From an uncultured Butyricicoccus sp. (GTDB taxonomy: Bacteria > Bacillota > Clostridia > Oscillospirales > Butyricicoccaceae): a stretch of DNA of 37,098 nucleotides. The translations under genes and the position numbers were made by a program. Location of the stretch: positions 1 through 37,098 of the forward strand of contig CAJUDU010000021.1 of NCBI GenBank assembly GCA_910584935.1, written 5' to 3'. Positions 7,643 to 16,203 of this stretch are shown here, in pieces. How positions within the stretch are numbered: position 1 is the first letter of the stretch; every line of letters starts with the position of its first letter. The notes beneath the pieces were generated by a model, which was not told where the DNA came from, made no database searches, and saw nothing but the letters and a program-made list of their open reading frames with translations.

Positions 7643-8698
7643 ATGGCTGTTACCCTTAAAATGCTTGCCAAAGAAACCGGCTTTTCACCCGCGACCATTT
7701 CACGGGTGCTCAATAATGATCCAACCATCAGCGTCGGCGAACAAACCCGGCGCATCATCTTTGATACCGCCCAACGCCTTGGCTATGCTGGTGGTTCCGG
7801 ACGCCGTACCCAACGCATTGTGCTGGACTCTATGACCATTGGCATTGCCGAAATGCTTTCTCCTGCCGAGCAGATGAGTGACCCCTATTTTTTATACCTC
7901 AAAAATTTTGTGGAACAAAGCTGCTATGAACGCAAAATGCAAACTGTTACCCTGCGTGCTGATGAAAATGGCTACCGTGCTATTGATGGCTCTGATATCC
8001 ATGGCATCATTGCCATCGGCTATTTCACTGATACACAAATTGAATCCCTCCAGCACCTTTGCAGCAATATCACTTTTTTAGATTCCTCCCCGGATGAACT
8101 GCTATATGATTCTGTTATCCTCAATTTTGAACTGGGTATCCGGCAATCCCTCGACTATCTGCGTTCCCTTGGGCATACCCAAATTGGCTATATCGGCCCC
8201 AAACGCCTTATTGATGAAACCAAACGCATGACCCCTGAACCGCGCCGCCGTTCATTTGAACACTATATGCGGGAGGCCAGCCTATACCATCCCGATTTTG
8301 TTGTGGAATGTCCTATGCGTGACCGCAGCGCAGTTGAAACCGAATTAACCTTACGGATGAAAAACTTTTACCTTGATGAACACCCTACAGCCTTTGTCAC
8401 TGTCAACGAAGAAACTGCAATCGGTACCATCCATGCACTGCATGGCCTTGGTTTCCATATCCCTAACGATATCAGCATTGTCAGCTTCAATGATACTGTT
8501 ATGTCCTCGGTTGTCGAGCCTGCACTGACCAGCATCAGCCCCCATCTGGATTATATGGCGGCAACCGCTGTCCAGCTTGTCCGCCAGCGGGCTTCTTCCC
8601 CGCTGCACCAGCCCGAACGCCATTTTACCCAAAAAATAGTTATCCCGCCTGCCCTTGTACTCCGCGAAAGCACCGCCGCCCCTGTCCAGCCACTGTGA
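7643..8698 (+). CDS. LacI-family transcriptional regulator
   Basis: A 351-residue regulator with an N-terminal LacI helix-turn-helix (MLAKETGFSPATISRVLNN, residues 5-23) and the hinge region. A periplasmic-binding-protein-like effector domain follows, including DISIVSFNDT near residue 275 where LacI/GalR proteins read IsIigFDD. The variable stretch around residue 55 (GGSGRRTQR) and PYFLYLKN resemble the EbgR/galactoside branch, but I cannot name the effector. CAGGAGG lies eight bases before ATG. The gene precedes the symporter and alpha-galactosidase genes on the same strand, so it most likely controls alpha-galactoside uptake and hydrolysis, with a galactoside or galactose as inducer. Target sites are not certain; no classic CG-centred LacI operator stood out upstream of the symporter. 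Confidence 0.93.
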   Translation: MAVTLKMLAKETGFSPATISRVLNNDPTISVGEQTRRIIFDTAQRLGYAGGSGRRTQRIVLDSMTIGIAEMLSPAEQMSDPYFLYLKNFVEQSCYERKMQTVTLRADENGYRAIDGSDIHGIIAIGYFTDTQIESLQHLCSNITFLDSSPDELLYDSVILNFELGIRQSLDYLRSLGHTQIGYIGPKRLIDETKRMTPEPRRRSFEHYMREASLYHPDFVVECPMRDRSAVETELTLRMKNFYLDEHPTAFVTVNEETAIGTIHALHGLGFHIPNDISIVSFNDTVMSSVVEPALTSISPHLDYMAATAVQLVRQRASSPLHQPERHFTQKIVIPPALVLRESTAAPVQPL

Positions 8699-9033
8699 CC
8701 GCGCCTTCCCTTCTTATATCTATCTATATTTCCAATCATAATATAATTTTCATTTTTTTGTTTGTAAATCTTGTGTGGCATTTTCAACAACAGATTCTTA
8801 ATATTCTCCAGTAAAACTTATAAAACTAGCAATAAATTTTACTAAAACTGTGCAGGTGCATGAGAAAAGCAAAGTTTAATTTTACGTGTAGTAGACAAAT
8901 TAACTGTTAATTGCAACAAAAACAGCTTTTCCAGAGGCGCCATATGCTTTATAATAAGTATCATAAAGCAACGGATAATGTGCACAAAATCCAGCTAACA
9001 CACACTTAAAGTGAAAATGGAGGTAAAAGAACC
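8699..9033 (+). promoter_or_regulatory. Intergenic control region of the symporter gene
   Basis: This AT-rich stretch of 335 bp holds no gene. It contains TATAAT at 8950-8955, weak -35 candidates, and a long palindrome over the -10 (separate entry). It also holds TGTTAATTGCAACA near 8905, an imperfect dyad, and TGTGCACA near 8977-8984, a short perfect palindrome. I found no terminator directly after the lacI-type gene, so read-through is possible. Confidence 0.45.
8945..8970 (+). promoter_or_regulatory. Palindrome overlapping the symporter -10 box
   Basis: TGCTTTAT at 8945-8952 and ATAAAGCA at 8963-8970 are perfect inverted repeats, with further partial pairing inside. The -10 TATAAT (8950-8955) lies within the left arm. 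A protein bound here would occlude the promoter. The binder could be the LacI-type or the AraC-type regulator; neither is proven. Confidence 0.5.
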
Positions 9034-10485
9034 ATGGCTAACAAATCGGCTTCCGGCAAATTGCCTGCAAGACAAAAATACTGTTTTGGTATTGGTGCAA
9101 TTGGTAAAGACGCAATCTGTAACCTTGTCGGCGCATTCCTCATGCTGTACTTTACCGATACGCTTGGGCTGAACCCCGCATTTGTTGGTGTCCTGTTTGC
9201 TGTTGCACGCATCTGGGACGCTGTCAATGACCCAATGATGGGTATGATTTGTGACAATACCCGCTCGAAATATGGTAAATTCCGCATCTGGCTAATCATC
9301 GGCACCCTGATAAACTCTGTCTTTTTCATCCTGCTTTTTACAACACTTGGCATCGAAAAAGGTTCCACATCCATGTATGTGTATGTATCAGCAATGTACA
9401 TCCTTTACGGCATGACCTACACCGTTATGGACGTTCCTTACTGGTCCTGGCTGCCAAACCTGTCCTCTGACCCGGCAGAACGTGAAAGCATTTCAGTTAT
9501 CCCACGTATTTTTGCATCCCTTGGCGGATTTATCGTTTGCACATTCGGTTTACGTGCAATCAACTACTTCAACAATATGTTTGGTGATGAAACCGTTATG
9601 CAGAAACAGGCAGACGGCTCCTACATGAACATTTCTGAAACCGGCTTTACCGCAGTTGCTATTGTTATCGTTGTTATCTTTATCGTATGTATCGGTATCA
9701 CTGTACTTAATGTAAAAGAAAAAGCAACAACTGGCGCTGCTGCTACAAAAACAAACCTTGGCGAAGCATTCAGCATTATCATTAAAAATGACCAGCTTGT
9801 TGCGTTCATCGGCTTGCTGCTGACCTTCAACCTGGCTACCCAGCTGCTGAAAGGTTTTGCGGTATACTACTTCAAAGAAGTTTGCCTGGCTGCTGACCTG
9901 TATTCTGTCTTTGGCTTCACCATTATCTTTGAAATGATTGGGCTATTCTGCTTCCCAGCAATCGCCCGTAAGCTTTCCCGCGAAAAGGTTTACTTCCTGG
10001 CTTGTGGCTTGCCAATTATTGCAATGGTTGCACTGGCTGTTTGTGGTTATGTATGCCCGACCAGCTATCCGGCGGTTATCGCTTGCTGTGCATTCCTGTT
10101 CTTTGGTTCTGGCTTGTCCCTCGGCACCACCACTTGCTGCATCGCTGACGTTATCGACTACGGCGAAGTAAAATTTGGCAAGCGCAATGAATCTGTCACC
10201 TGTTCCGCACAAACCTTCCTGATGAAGGCTGCACAGGCTGTTACCGGTTTGCTGACCGGCGTTGGCTTAACCCTGATCGGTTATGATGCGGAAATGGCTG
10301 GCAACCAAGCTGCTGGCACCATCCTTGGCATCCGCGTGCTGATGTTTGTTATCCCAATCGCACTGGCTGCAATCAGCTTCCTGATTTTCAAATATGTTTA
10401 CAAGCTGAAAGGCCAAACCCTACTGAAACTGACCGATGATGTCAATAAGCTGCACGCTTCACAGAGTTCTGCACAAGTAAACTAA
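9034..10485 (+). CDS. GPH-family sugar:cation symporter (MelB-like)
   Basis: A 483-residue membrane carrier of the glycoside-pentoside-hexuronide:cation symporter family (MFS superfamily), with about 12 transmembrane segments. The N-terminal KYCFGIGAIGKDAIC and the second-helix motif ARIWDAVNDPMMG are diagnostic. Its two aspartates, in WDAVNDP, correspond to the Na+/H+ site of MelB. GKFRIWLIIG follows in the first cytoplasmic loop. The C-terminus ends shortly after the last helix, so no PTS IIA-like regulatory domain is fused, unlike LacS/RafP carriers. GGAGG precedes ATG. With the alpha-galactosidase directly downstream, the likely substrate is melibiose, raffinose or a related alpha-galactoside. 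The substrate is inference from context. Confidence 0.92.
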   Translation: MANKSASGKLPARQKYCFGIGAIGKDAICNLVGAFLMLYFTDTLGLNPAFVGVLFAVARIWDAVNDPMMGMICDNTRSKYGKFRIWLIIGTLINSVFFILLFTTLGIEKGSTSMYVYVSAMYILYGMTYTVMDVPYWSWLPNLSSDPAERESISVIPRIFASLGGFIVCTFGLRAINYFNNMFGDETVMQKQADGSYMNISETGFTAVAIVIVVIFIVCIGITVLNVKEKATTGAAATKTNLGEAFSIIIKNDQLVAFIGLLLTFNLATQLLKGFAVYYFKEVCLAADLYSVFGFTIIFEMIGLFCFPAIARKLSREKVYFLACGLPIIAMVALAVCGYVCPTSYPAVIACCAFLFFGSGLSLGTTTCCIADVIDYGEVKFGKRNESVTCSAQTFLMKAAQAVTGLLTGVGLTLIGYDAEMAGNQAAGTILGIRVLMFVIPIALAAISFLIFKYVYKLKGQTLLKLTDDVNKLHASQSSAQVN

Positions 10486-10518
10486 CAAAATCCCAAGACT
10501 GTTCCATTTATTCCTTTT

Positions 10519-10556
10519 GGGGAAGCGGAAGGCAGAAAATGCCTTCTGCTTCCCTC
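10519..10556 (+). promoter_or_regulatory. Strong hairpin between symporter and alpha-galactosidase genes
   Basis: GGGGAAGCGGAAGGCA pairs with TGCCTTCTGCTTCCC across a five-base loop. No U-tract follows, so it is unlikely to be an intrinsic terminator. An mRNA-processing or stabilising hairpin giving unequal expression of the two genes fits better. Confidence 0.6.
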
Positions 10557-10590
10557 CCCAATCATCATCTGAAAAAAAAGGAGAAAAGAC

Positions 10591-12813
10591 ATGAATATTT
10601 TTTACCATGAATCCAGCGGGACGTTCCACTTGCAGAATGATTTTATCAGCTATATCATTAAACGCCTGCCAAATGGGCAGTTGGGACAGCTATATTTTGG
10701 CAAAGCAATTCGTGACCGCGAAAGCTTTGACCATCTGGTGGAAATGAACCACCGCCCAATGACGGCTTATGTGTTTGAAGGGAACAAGAAATTTTCCCTT
10801 GACCATATCAAGCAGGAATACCCTTCTTATGGCACAACCGATTTCCGCCATCCGGCGGTAGAGATTGTACAGCCCAATGGCAGCCGCATCACTGATTTTG
10901 TTTATGTTTCACATACCATTTCAGCAGGCAAGCCCAAGCTGGAAAACCTGCCCGCAACTTACACCGAACAGGATGATGAAGCGCAGACTATCACATTCCT
11001 GCTGCATGACGGGCTATTGGATGTTGATTTGGAACTGAATTACACATTATTTGCAGATAAGCCTGCCTTAGCACGCAGCGCACGGTTTATCAACAAAGGC
11101 AGCCTTGACCTGCATCTGACCCATGCAATGAGTTTAAGCCTTGATTTGCCGGACTGCGATTATGAATTTGTGCATTTCTCAGGCGCATGGTCAAGGGAAC
11201 GCCATATGAAGGTACGCAAACTGGAAATGGGCATTCAAAGTGTGGAATCCACCCGTGGCACATCATCGCATAACCATAACCCATTTGTCGTTTTAAAGCG
11301 CCCAGAAACCACAGAATTTTCCGGCGAGGCCATTGGGTTCAGCCTGGTTTATTCGGGTAATTTCCTGGCACAAGCAGAAGTGGATACTTGGGGCACAACC
11401 CGTTTGACCATGGGCATCAATCCATTCCAGTTTGACTGGAAGCTTACGCCGGGTGAAAGTTTCCAAACACCAGAAGCTGTTATGGTGTATTCTACCACTG
11501 GGTTAAACGGCATGAGCCAGGTTTATCATAAGCTGTATCAAAAACGGTTGGCACGCGGCTATTGGCGTGACCGCCCGCGCCCGATTCTGATTAACAACTG
11601 GGAAGCAACTTATTTTGATTTTACCGAAGATAAGCTGGTAACAATTGCTGAAGCGGCAAAGAACGATGGTGTAGAACTGTTTGTGCTGGATGACGGCTGG
11701 TTTGGCGCACGCTGCAATGACTTTGCAGGGCTTGGCGACTGGGTTGCCAACACAGACCGCTTAGCGCGCGGCATCACAGGGCTTGCAGAACGCATTGACG
11801 CGCTGGGTATGAAATTTGGCTTATGGTTTGAGCCGGAAATGGTAAATATGGATTCTGACCTGTTCCGGGCGCATCCGGACTGGCGCATTTGCACACCAAA
11901 CCGCCGTGTATCGCATGGACGCAATCAATATGTACTTGATTATTCCCGCAAAGAAGTTGTAGACTATATTTATGGGATGATGGCAAAAATCCTAAGCGAA
12001 GCAAAGGTGTCATACATCAAGTGGGATATGAACCGCTGCATTACTGAAGCATTTTCGGCAGCGCTGCCGGCTGACCAGCAAGGCGAGCTGTTCCACCGGT
12101 ATATTTTAGGGGTCTATGATTTATATGACCGTTTGACAACCAATTTCCCACAGGTTCTGTTTGAATCCTGTGCCTCTGGTGGCGGACGTTTTGATCCAGG
12201 CCTTTTGTATTATGCGCCGCAAGGCTGGGCAAGTGATGATTCCGACGCAATTGAGCGTCTGAAAATTCAGTATGGTACATCCATGTGTTATCCAATCAGC
12301 AGCATTGGGGCACATGTATCTGTTGTACCGAACCATCAGGTATTCCGTGTAACGCCGATTGCGACCCGTGCAAATGTTGCGCATTTTGGGACATTTGGTT
12401 ATGAACTTGACCTGAACAAGCTGACCGAAGAAGAACGCAAACAAGTGCGCGAGCAAATCAAGTTCATGAAGAAATATCGTGAAGTGATTCAGTTTGGCAC
12501 ATTCTACCGGTTAATCAGCCCATTTGACAATGCAAACTTCACCGCATGGATGGTTGTCAGTGAAGATCAAAAGACTGCGCTGGTTGGCTATTATAAGATT
12601 CTGAACGAAGTAAATGGTCCCTATCATCGTGTTAAGCTGTGCGGTTTGAATCCGGATATGCAGTATACGGTAGATGGCGACGCAAGCCATTACGGCGATG
12701 AACTGATGAACCTTGGCTTGCTGACCACAGACGGTGCTGCTGGCGAACTGACACCTGAAGACCGCAAGAGTGTTGACTTTGATTCCCGCATTTTCGTGCT
12801 GCACGCACAATAA
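10591..12813 (+). CDS. GH36 alpha-galactosidase
   Basis: A 740-residue enzyme with the domain order of GH36: N-terminal beta-supersandwich (to about 340), (beta/alpha)8 barrel, and C-terminal beta domain. The catalytic nucleophile is D479 in KWDMNR and the acid/base is D549 in SDDSDAIERL. Both are offset by one from the D478/D548 reported for Geobacillus AgaA-type enzymes. The barrel also shows FVLDDGWFGARCND, FGLWFEPEMV and FESCASGGGRFDPG. It hydrolyses terminal alpha-1,6-galactose from melibiose, raffinose and stachyose. There is no signal peptide, so it acts inside the cell on sugar brought in by the upstream symporter. AAGGAG lies eight bases before ATG. The gene ends against a bidirectional hairpin repeat facing araC. 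Confidence 0.96.
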   Translation: MNIFYHESSGTFHLQNDFISYIIKRLPNGQLGQLYFGKAIRDRESFDHLVEMNHRPMTAYVFEGNKKFSLDHIKQEYPSYGTTDFRHPAVEIVQPNGSRITDFVYVSHTISAGKPKLENLPATYTEQDDEAQTITFLLHDGLLDVDLELNYTLFADKPALARSARFINKGSLDLHLTHAMSLSLDLPDCDYEFVHFSGAWSRERHMKVRKLEMGIQSVESTRGTSSHNHNPFVVLKRPETTEFSGEAIGFSLVYSGNFLAQAEVDTWGTTRLTMGINPFQFDWKLTPGESFQTPEAVMVYSTTGLNGMSQVYHKLYQKRLARGYWRDRPRPILINNWEATYFDFTEDKLVTIAEAAKNDGVELFVLDDGWFGARCNDFAGLGDWVANTDRLARGITGLAERIDALGMKFGLWFEPEMVNMDSDLFRAHPDWRICTPNRRVSHGRNQYVLDYSRKEVVDYIYGMMAKILSEAKVSYIKWDMNRCITEAFSAALPADQQGELFHRYILGVYDLYDRLTTNFPQVLFESCASGGGRFDPGLLYYAPQGWASDDSDAIERLKIQYGTSMCYPISSIGAHVSVVPNHQVFRVTPIATRANVAHFGTFGYELDLNKLTEEERKQVREQIKFMKKYREVIQFGTFYRLISPFDNANFTAWMVVSEDQKTALVGYYKILNEVNGPYHRVKLCGLNPDMQYTVDGDASHYGDELMNLGLLTTDGAAGELTPEDRKSVDFDSRIFVLHAQ

Positions 12814-12837
12814 TCCGCAATCCGCGTTGCTGTTCGT

Positions 12838-12900
12838 GCGGCGCGGGGCGCTGCCCCGCACCCCGCCGCCTTTTTGTAAAAAGGCGGGCGAAAAACTTCA
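12838..12900 (-). repeat. Dispersed palindromic element, copy 2
   Basis: Read on the minus strand it starts at the stop codon of the AraC-type gene (TGAAGTTTTTCGCCCGCC) and matches copy 1 at 7461-7521. CCGCCTTTTT-ac-AAAAAGGCGG is followed by GCGGGGC-AGC-GCCCCGC. As an inverted repeat between convergent genes it can also end the alpha-galactosidase transcript. Confidence 0.85.
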
Positions 12901-13767
12901 CATTTTTTTCATTTGCTGTATGCGCATATGTTGTTTTGCGCGGTCTGTTTTACGGTATAGGGTCGGCGTCATACCAACATGGTGTTTAAATGCCTTAGAA
13001 AACACTAGTGCATCCTGATAACCGCATCTGCTGGCGATTTCCCCAACAGACATCTCTGTAATGGTCAGCAACTCTTTTGCACGGCTAATACGGAACCCGG
13101 AAAGGTACGCATTGGGCGGCATACCCAATATGTTTTGAAAAAGTGCAACTAGGTAGCTTCGGCTGACGCCGATACTTTCTGCGATATCGGTTACTTTGAT
13201 ACTATCTGCGTAATGTTGTTCTATAAACTCAACTGCTGTACGGACATAATAATTCTGCTTTCCCTGCTGAAAGTTATCCTGCACAGCAAGCCCTTGCGCA
13301 ATGTAGCCAAAGAACTGATAAAACTGCGATTGAAGGTGCAGCATCCCGCCAATATTCTGGGCATCCTGCCCAAGCATATCCGCAACCAATGCAGATAACT
13401 GCTGTCCGCAGTTTGAGGAAAAGGTTGGCATCCGGAAGGACAGCCCCATACGTCCCAGCAGTTTTTCCGCAGCATCGCCATGGAACCCAATCCATACATA
13501 AGACCATGGGTCATTGCTGTCCGCCTGATAAAAAGTCATGACATTCGGCACAATGAGAAATCCTTCTTCCGCACCAATTTCATAAGTCCGGTTGTCGATT
13601 TGAAAACGTCCTTTCCCTTTCAGCACATAATGAAGGATATAATTCGGGCGGGCGGCAGGCCCAAACGAATGCCCTGGATGGCAATCTGAACATCCACAGT
13701 ACCACAGGCAAAGCTCCTGAAACAGCTGCCCTTCTTGTTTCCATGTTTTTACGTATGATTCTTCCAT
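12898..13767 (-). CDS. AraC-family transcriptional regulator
   Basis: The 289-residue protein has an N-terminal cupin-like sugar-sensing domain (NYILHYVLKGKGRFQIDN near residue 42) and a C-terminal AraC/XylS domain with two helix-turn-helices. These are VTDIAESIGVSRSYLVALF near residue 195 and the GEIASRCGYQDALVFSKAFK signature near 245. It resembles the MsmR/RafR-type activators of alpha-galactoside operons in Firmicutes. AGGAGG precedes ATG. It is divergent from galK, with a 96-bp shared control region, and convergent with the alpha-galactosidase gene. It probably activates the galKET and/or symporter promoters in response to an alpha-galactoside; the effector is not readable from sequence. 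Confidence 0.93.
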   Translation of the reverse strand: MEESYVKTWKQEGQLFQELCLWYCGCSDCHPGHSFGPAARPNYILHYVLKGKGRFQIDNRTYEIGAEEGFLIVPNVMTFYQADSNDPWSYVWIGFHGDAAEKLLGRMGLSFRMPTFSSNCGQQLSALVADMLGQDAQNIGGMLHLQSQFYQFFGYIAQGLAVQDNFQQGKQNYYVRTAVEFIEQHYADSIKVTDIAESIGVSRSYLVALFQNILGMPPNAYLSGFRISRAKELLTITEMSVGEIASRCGYQDALVFSKAFKHHVGMTPTLYRKTDRAKQHMRIQQMKKM

Positions 13768-13863
13768 ATTAGCCTCCTGCCTTTTGGGGTATTATATCAT
13801 AAATGTGCATGGGAAGGGAAGCAGGTACAAGCAATTATATCATGATAAATGAGGTGAGATATT
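13768..13863. promoter_or_regulatory. araC-galK divergent control region
   Basis: The araC promoter on the minus strand has TATAAT at 13791-13796 with an extended -10 (TGA before it). A direct repeat of ATTATATCAT occurs at 13791-13800 and 13834-13843, each followed by a version of (GAT)AAATG. Paired direct repeats are how AraC-family activators usually bind. The second copy lies just upstream of the galK ribosome binding site and may overlap its -10. Confidence 0.45.
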
Positions 13864-15153
13864 TTGATTTTGTTAGAGAAAGCTGAACTTTCCCTGCGCA
13901 CAGGCAATATGGATGAAACCATTTGCGCGATTTATGGCTGCGGGCTTGGCAGCGCAGATAAATACCGCGGGCGCCTGCTTCATGTCATTGATGGATACCG
14001 CGCCGCATTTGGGCGCACGGATGGGATTGCGTTATTCAGTGCGCCAGGGCGCACTGAACTTGGCGGCAACCATACGGACCACCAGCACGGGAATGTTTTA
14101 GCAGCAAGTGTGAATTTAGATATCGTTTCCTGCGCGGCGCCTAATGGCAGCATGACCGTGCGGATACAGTCTGAAGGCTATCCGCTGGATGAAATCGACC
14201 TGACTGATTTAACCCCGCATCCCGATGAAATCAATAAAACCGCAGCACTGATCCGCGGCGTTGCCGCGGCAGCGCATAAGCAAGGGTTTGAAATCAGCGG
14301 ATTTGACGCGTATATGAGCAGCAATGTTTTAAGCGGTTCTGGTTTATCTTCCTCTGCGGCATATGAAACAATTATTGGCGTTATGATGAACTGTTTCTTC
14401 TGTGAAAATAAGTTAAGCGCCATTGATATTGCAAAAATCGGGCAGTATGCAGAGAATATTTATTTTGGCAAACCCTGCGGGCTGATGGATCAAATGGCAT
14501 CTTCTGTCGGCGGGATTATTGCGATTGATTTCCGTCATGAAGCAGAACCCAAGGTACAGCAAGTAGCTTATGATATGCAGGCAAGTGAACATTCGCTTTG
14601 CATCATTGACACTGGCGGCGACCATGCCAATTTATCCGCCGATTATGCGGCAATCCCACGGGAAATGGGTGAGGTTGCCTCTGCCTTTGGCGAAAGCGTA
14701 CTGCGTGAAGTCAATGAAGCGGAATTTTTACGGGCAGTGCCTTCCCTGCGTCGGCAATATGGCGACCGTGCGGTACTGCGTGCCATGCACTATTTTGCAG
14801 AAGACCGGCGGGTTGTCGAAGAACGGGAAGCGCTGGAAAAAGGCAATTTTGAACGCTTCCGGCAGCTTGTTGTAAAGTCTGGGCGTTCCTCAGCCATGTA
14901 TTTGCAAAATGTCCATGCAGGCGGCAATCCGGAAAAACAGGAAATGCCAATTGCGCTGGCATTAGCAGAAAGCATTTTGGACGGACGCGGCGCGGCACGT
15001 GTACATGGCGGCGGTTTTGCGGGTACCATCCAAGCATTTGTCCCAAATGATTTATTGCCTTATTTTAAGAGTGAAATGGAATCTGTTTTGGGCAAAGATA
15101 CCTGCCATGTGCTTACAATCCGTCCAGCTGGCGGCGTTGTCTTGGCAATTTGA
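13864..15153 (+). CDS. galK: Galactokinase
   Basis: A GHMP-superfamily kinase of 429 residues that phosphorylates galactose at C1. The galactokinase signature near residue 60 reads SAPGRTELGGNHTDHQHG, a clostridial variant of the usual GRxNLIGEHTDY. The ATP loop is LSGSGLSSSAAYE near residue 157, and motif 3 (VHGGGFAGTIQAF) is near residue 382. The start is TTG at 13864, six bases after GAGGTGAG; no ATG or GTG is available in frame nearby, so weak initiation may be intended. It is the first gene of galK-galE-galT and turns the galactose released by the alpha-galactosidase into galactose-1-phosphate. Confidence 0.95.
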   Translation: MILLEKAELSLRTGNMDETICAIYGCGLGSADKYRGRLLHVIDGYRAAFGRTDGIALFSAPGRTELGGNHTDHQHGNVLAASVNLDIVSCAAPNGSMTVRIQSEGYPLDEIDLTDLTPHPDEINKTAALIRGVAAAAHKQGFEISGFDAYMSSNVLSGSGLSSSAAYETIIGVMMNCFFCENKLSAIDIAKIGQYAENIYFGKPCGLMDQMASSVGGIIAIDFRHEAEPKVQQVAYDMQASEHSLCIIDTGGDHANLSADYAAIPREMGEVASAFGESVLREVNEAEFLRAVPSLRRQYGDRAVLRAMHYFAEDRRVVEEREALEKGNFERFRQLVVKSGRSSAMYLQNVHAGGNPEKQEMPIALALAESILDGRGAARVHGGGFAGTIQAFVPNDLLPYFKSEMESVLGKDTCHVLTIRPAGGVVLAI

Positions 15154-15202
15154 TTGGTAAAGCTGTTTTTTCCATTTGCGAAAATAAGGAGGAAAATATA
15201 GT

Positions 15203-16192
15203 ATGGCAATTTTAGTATTTGGCGGTGCGGGCTATATTGGTTCGCATACCGTATATGAACTGGTAGATGCGGGACGTGATGTTGTCATTGCAGATAATTT
15301 AGAAACTGGGCATATTGAAGCTGTGCATCCAAAGGCAAAGTTTTATCAAGGTGATATCCGTTCCCGTGAATTTGTAGACTCTGTATTTGAAGCGGAAAAG
15401 ATTGATGGCGTAATCCATTTCGCGGCAAATTCACTGGTCGGCGAATCCATGACCAACCCGCTGAAATATTATGACAACAACTTATGCGGTACCAAAGTTT
15501 TATTGGAATCCATGGTTGCGCATGGCATTGATAAGATTGTATTTTCATCAACCGCCGCAACCTATGGCGAACCTGAACGGGTACCGATTTTAGAAACTGA
15601 CCGTACTGACCCGACCAACTGTTATGGTGAAACCAAACTGTCTATGGAAAAAATGTTCAAATGGATTGGGCTTGCGCATGGTTTACGGTTTGTATCTCTG
15701 CGTTATTTCAACGCGTGCGGCGCTCATGTTTCCGGGCAAATTGGCGAAGCGCATTCGCCGGAGACTCATTTAATCCCGCTGATTTTGCAGGTACCAAATG
15801 GGCAGCGTGAGGCAATTTCTATTTTTGGTGATGATTATGATACCAAAGACGGCACCTGCATCCGAGATTATATCCATGTGACTGACCTTGCACAGGCGCA
15901 TATTTTAGCGATGGATTATCTGCTTGCTGGCAAAGAAAGTAATATTTTCAACCTTGGCAATGGTGTTGGGTTTACAGTAAAAGAAGTCATTGACACAGCA
16001 CGTAAAGTGACAGGACATCCGATCCCTGCTAAAATCACCCCACGCCGTGCGGGCGACCCGGCACAGTTAATCGCTTCCAGTGAAAAAGCAAAATCTGTCC
16101 TTGGCTGGAATCCACAACACGCGGATTTAGAGGAAATTATTGCAAGCGCATGGAATTGGCATAAAAATCATCCGCATGGATTTGCAAAGTGA
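15203..16192 (+). CDS. galE: UDP-glucose 4-epimerase
   Basis: A 329-residue extended short-chain dehydrogenase/reductase. The NAD-binding GGAGYIGSH is at residues 7-15, the catalytic serine-threonine stretch is VFSSTAATYGEP near residue 112, and the YxxxK motif lies in NCYGETKLSMEKM near residue 143. C-terminal RRAGDPAQLIAS is typical of GalE and binds the UDP-sugar. AAGGAGGAA precedes ATG. The enzyme interconverts UDP-galactose and UDP-glucose, closing the Leloir cycle and supplying UDP-galactose for cell-surface glycans. It lies between galK and galT, and its stop is 11 bases before the chosen galT start. Confidence 0.97.
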   Translation: MAILVFGGAGYIGSHTVYELVDAGRDVVIADNLETGHIEAVHPKAKFYQGDIRSREFVDSVFEAEKIDGVIHFAANSLVGESMTNPLKYYDNNLCGTKVLLESMVAHGIDKIVFSSTAATYGEPERVPILETDRTDPTNCYGETKLSMEKMFKWIGLAHGLRFVSLRYFNACGAHVSGQIGEAHSPETHLIPLILQVPNGQREAISIFGDDYDTKDGTCIRDYIHVTDLAQAHILAMDYLLAGKESNIFNLGNGVGFTVKEVIDTARKVTGHPIPAKITPRRAGDPAQLIASSEKAKSVLGWNPQHADLEEIIASAWNWHKNHPHGFAK

Positions 16193-16203
16193 GGTTGACG
16201 GCA

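Noticed and set aside
8905..8918. TGTTAATTGCAACA as a cre (CcpA) site
   Set aside because: It lacks the central CG and half-site bases of cre; only a weak dyad.
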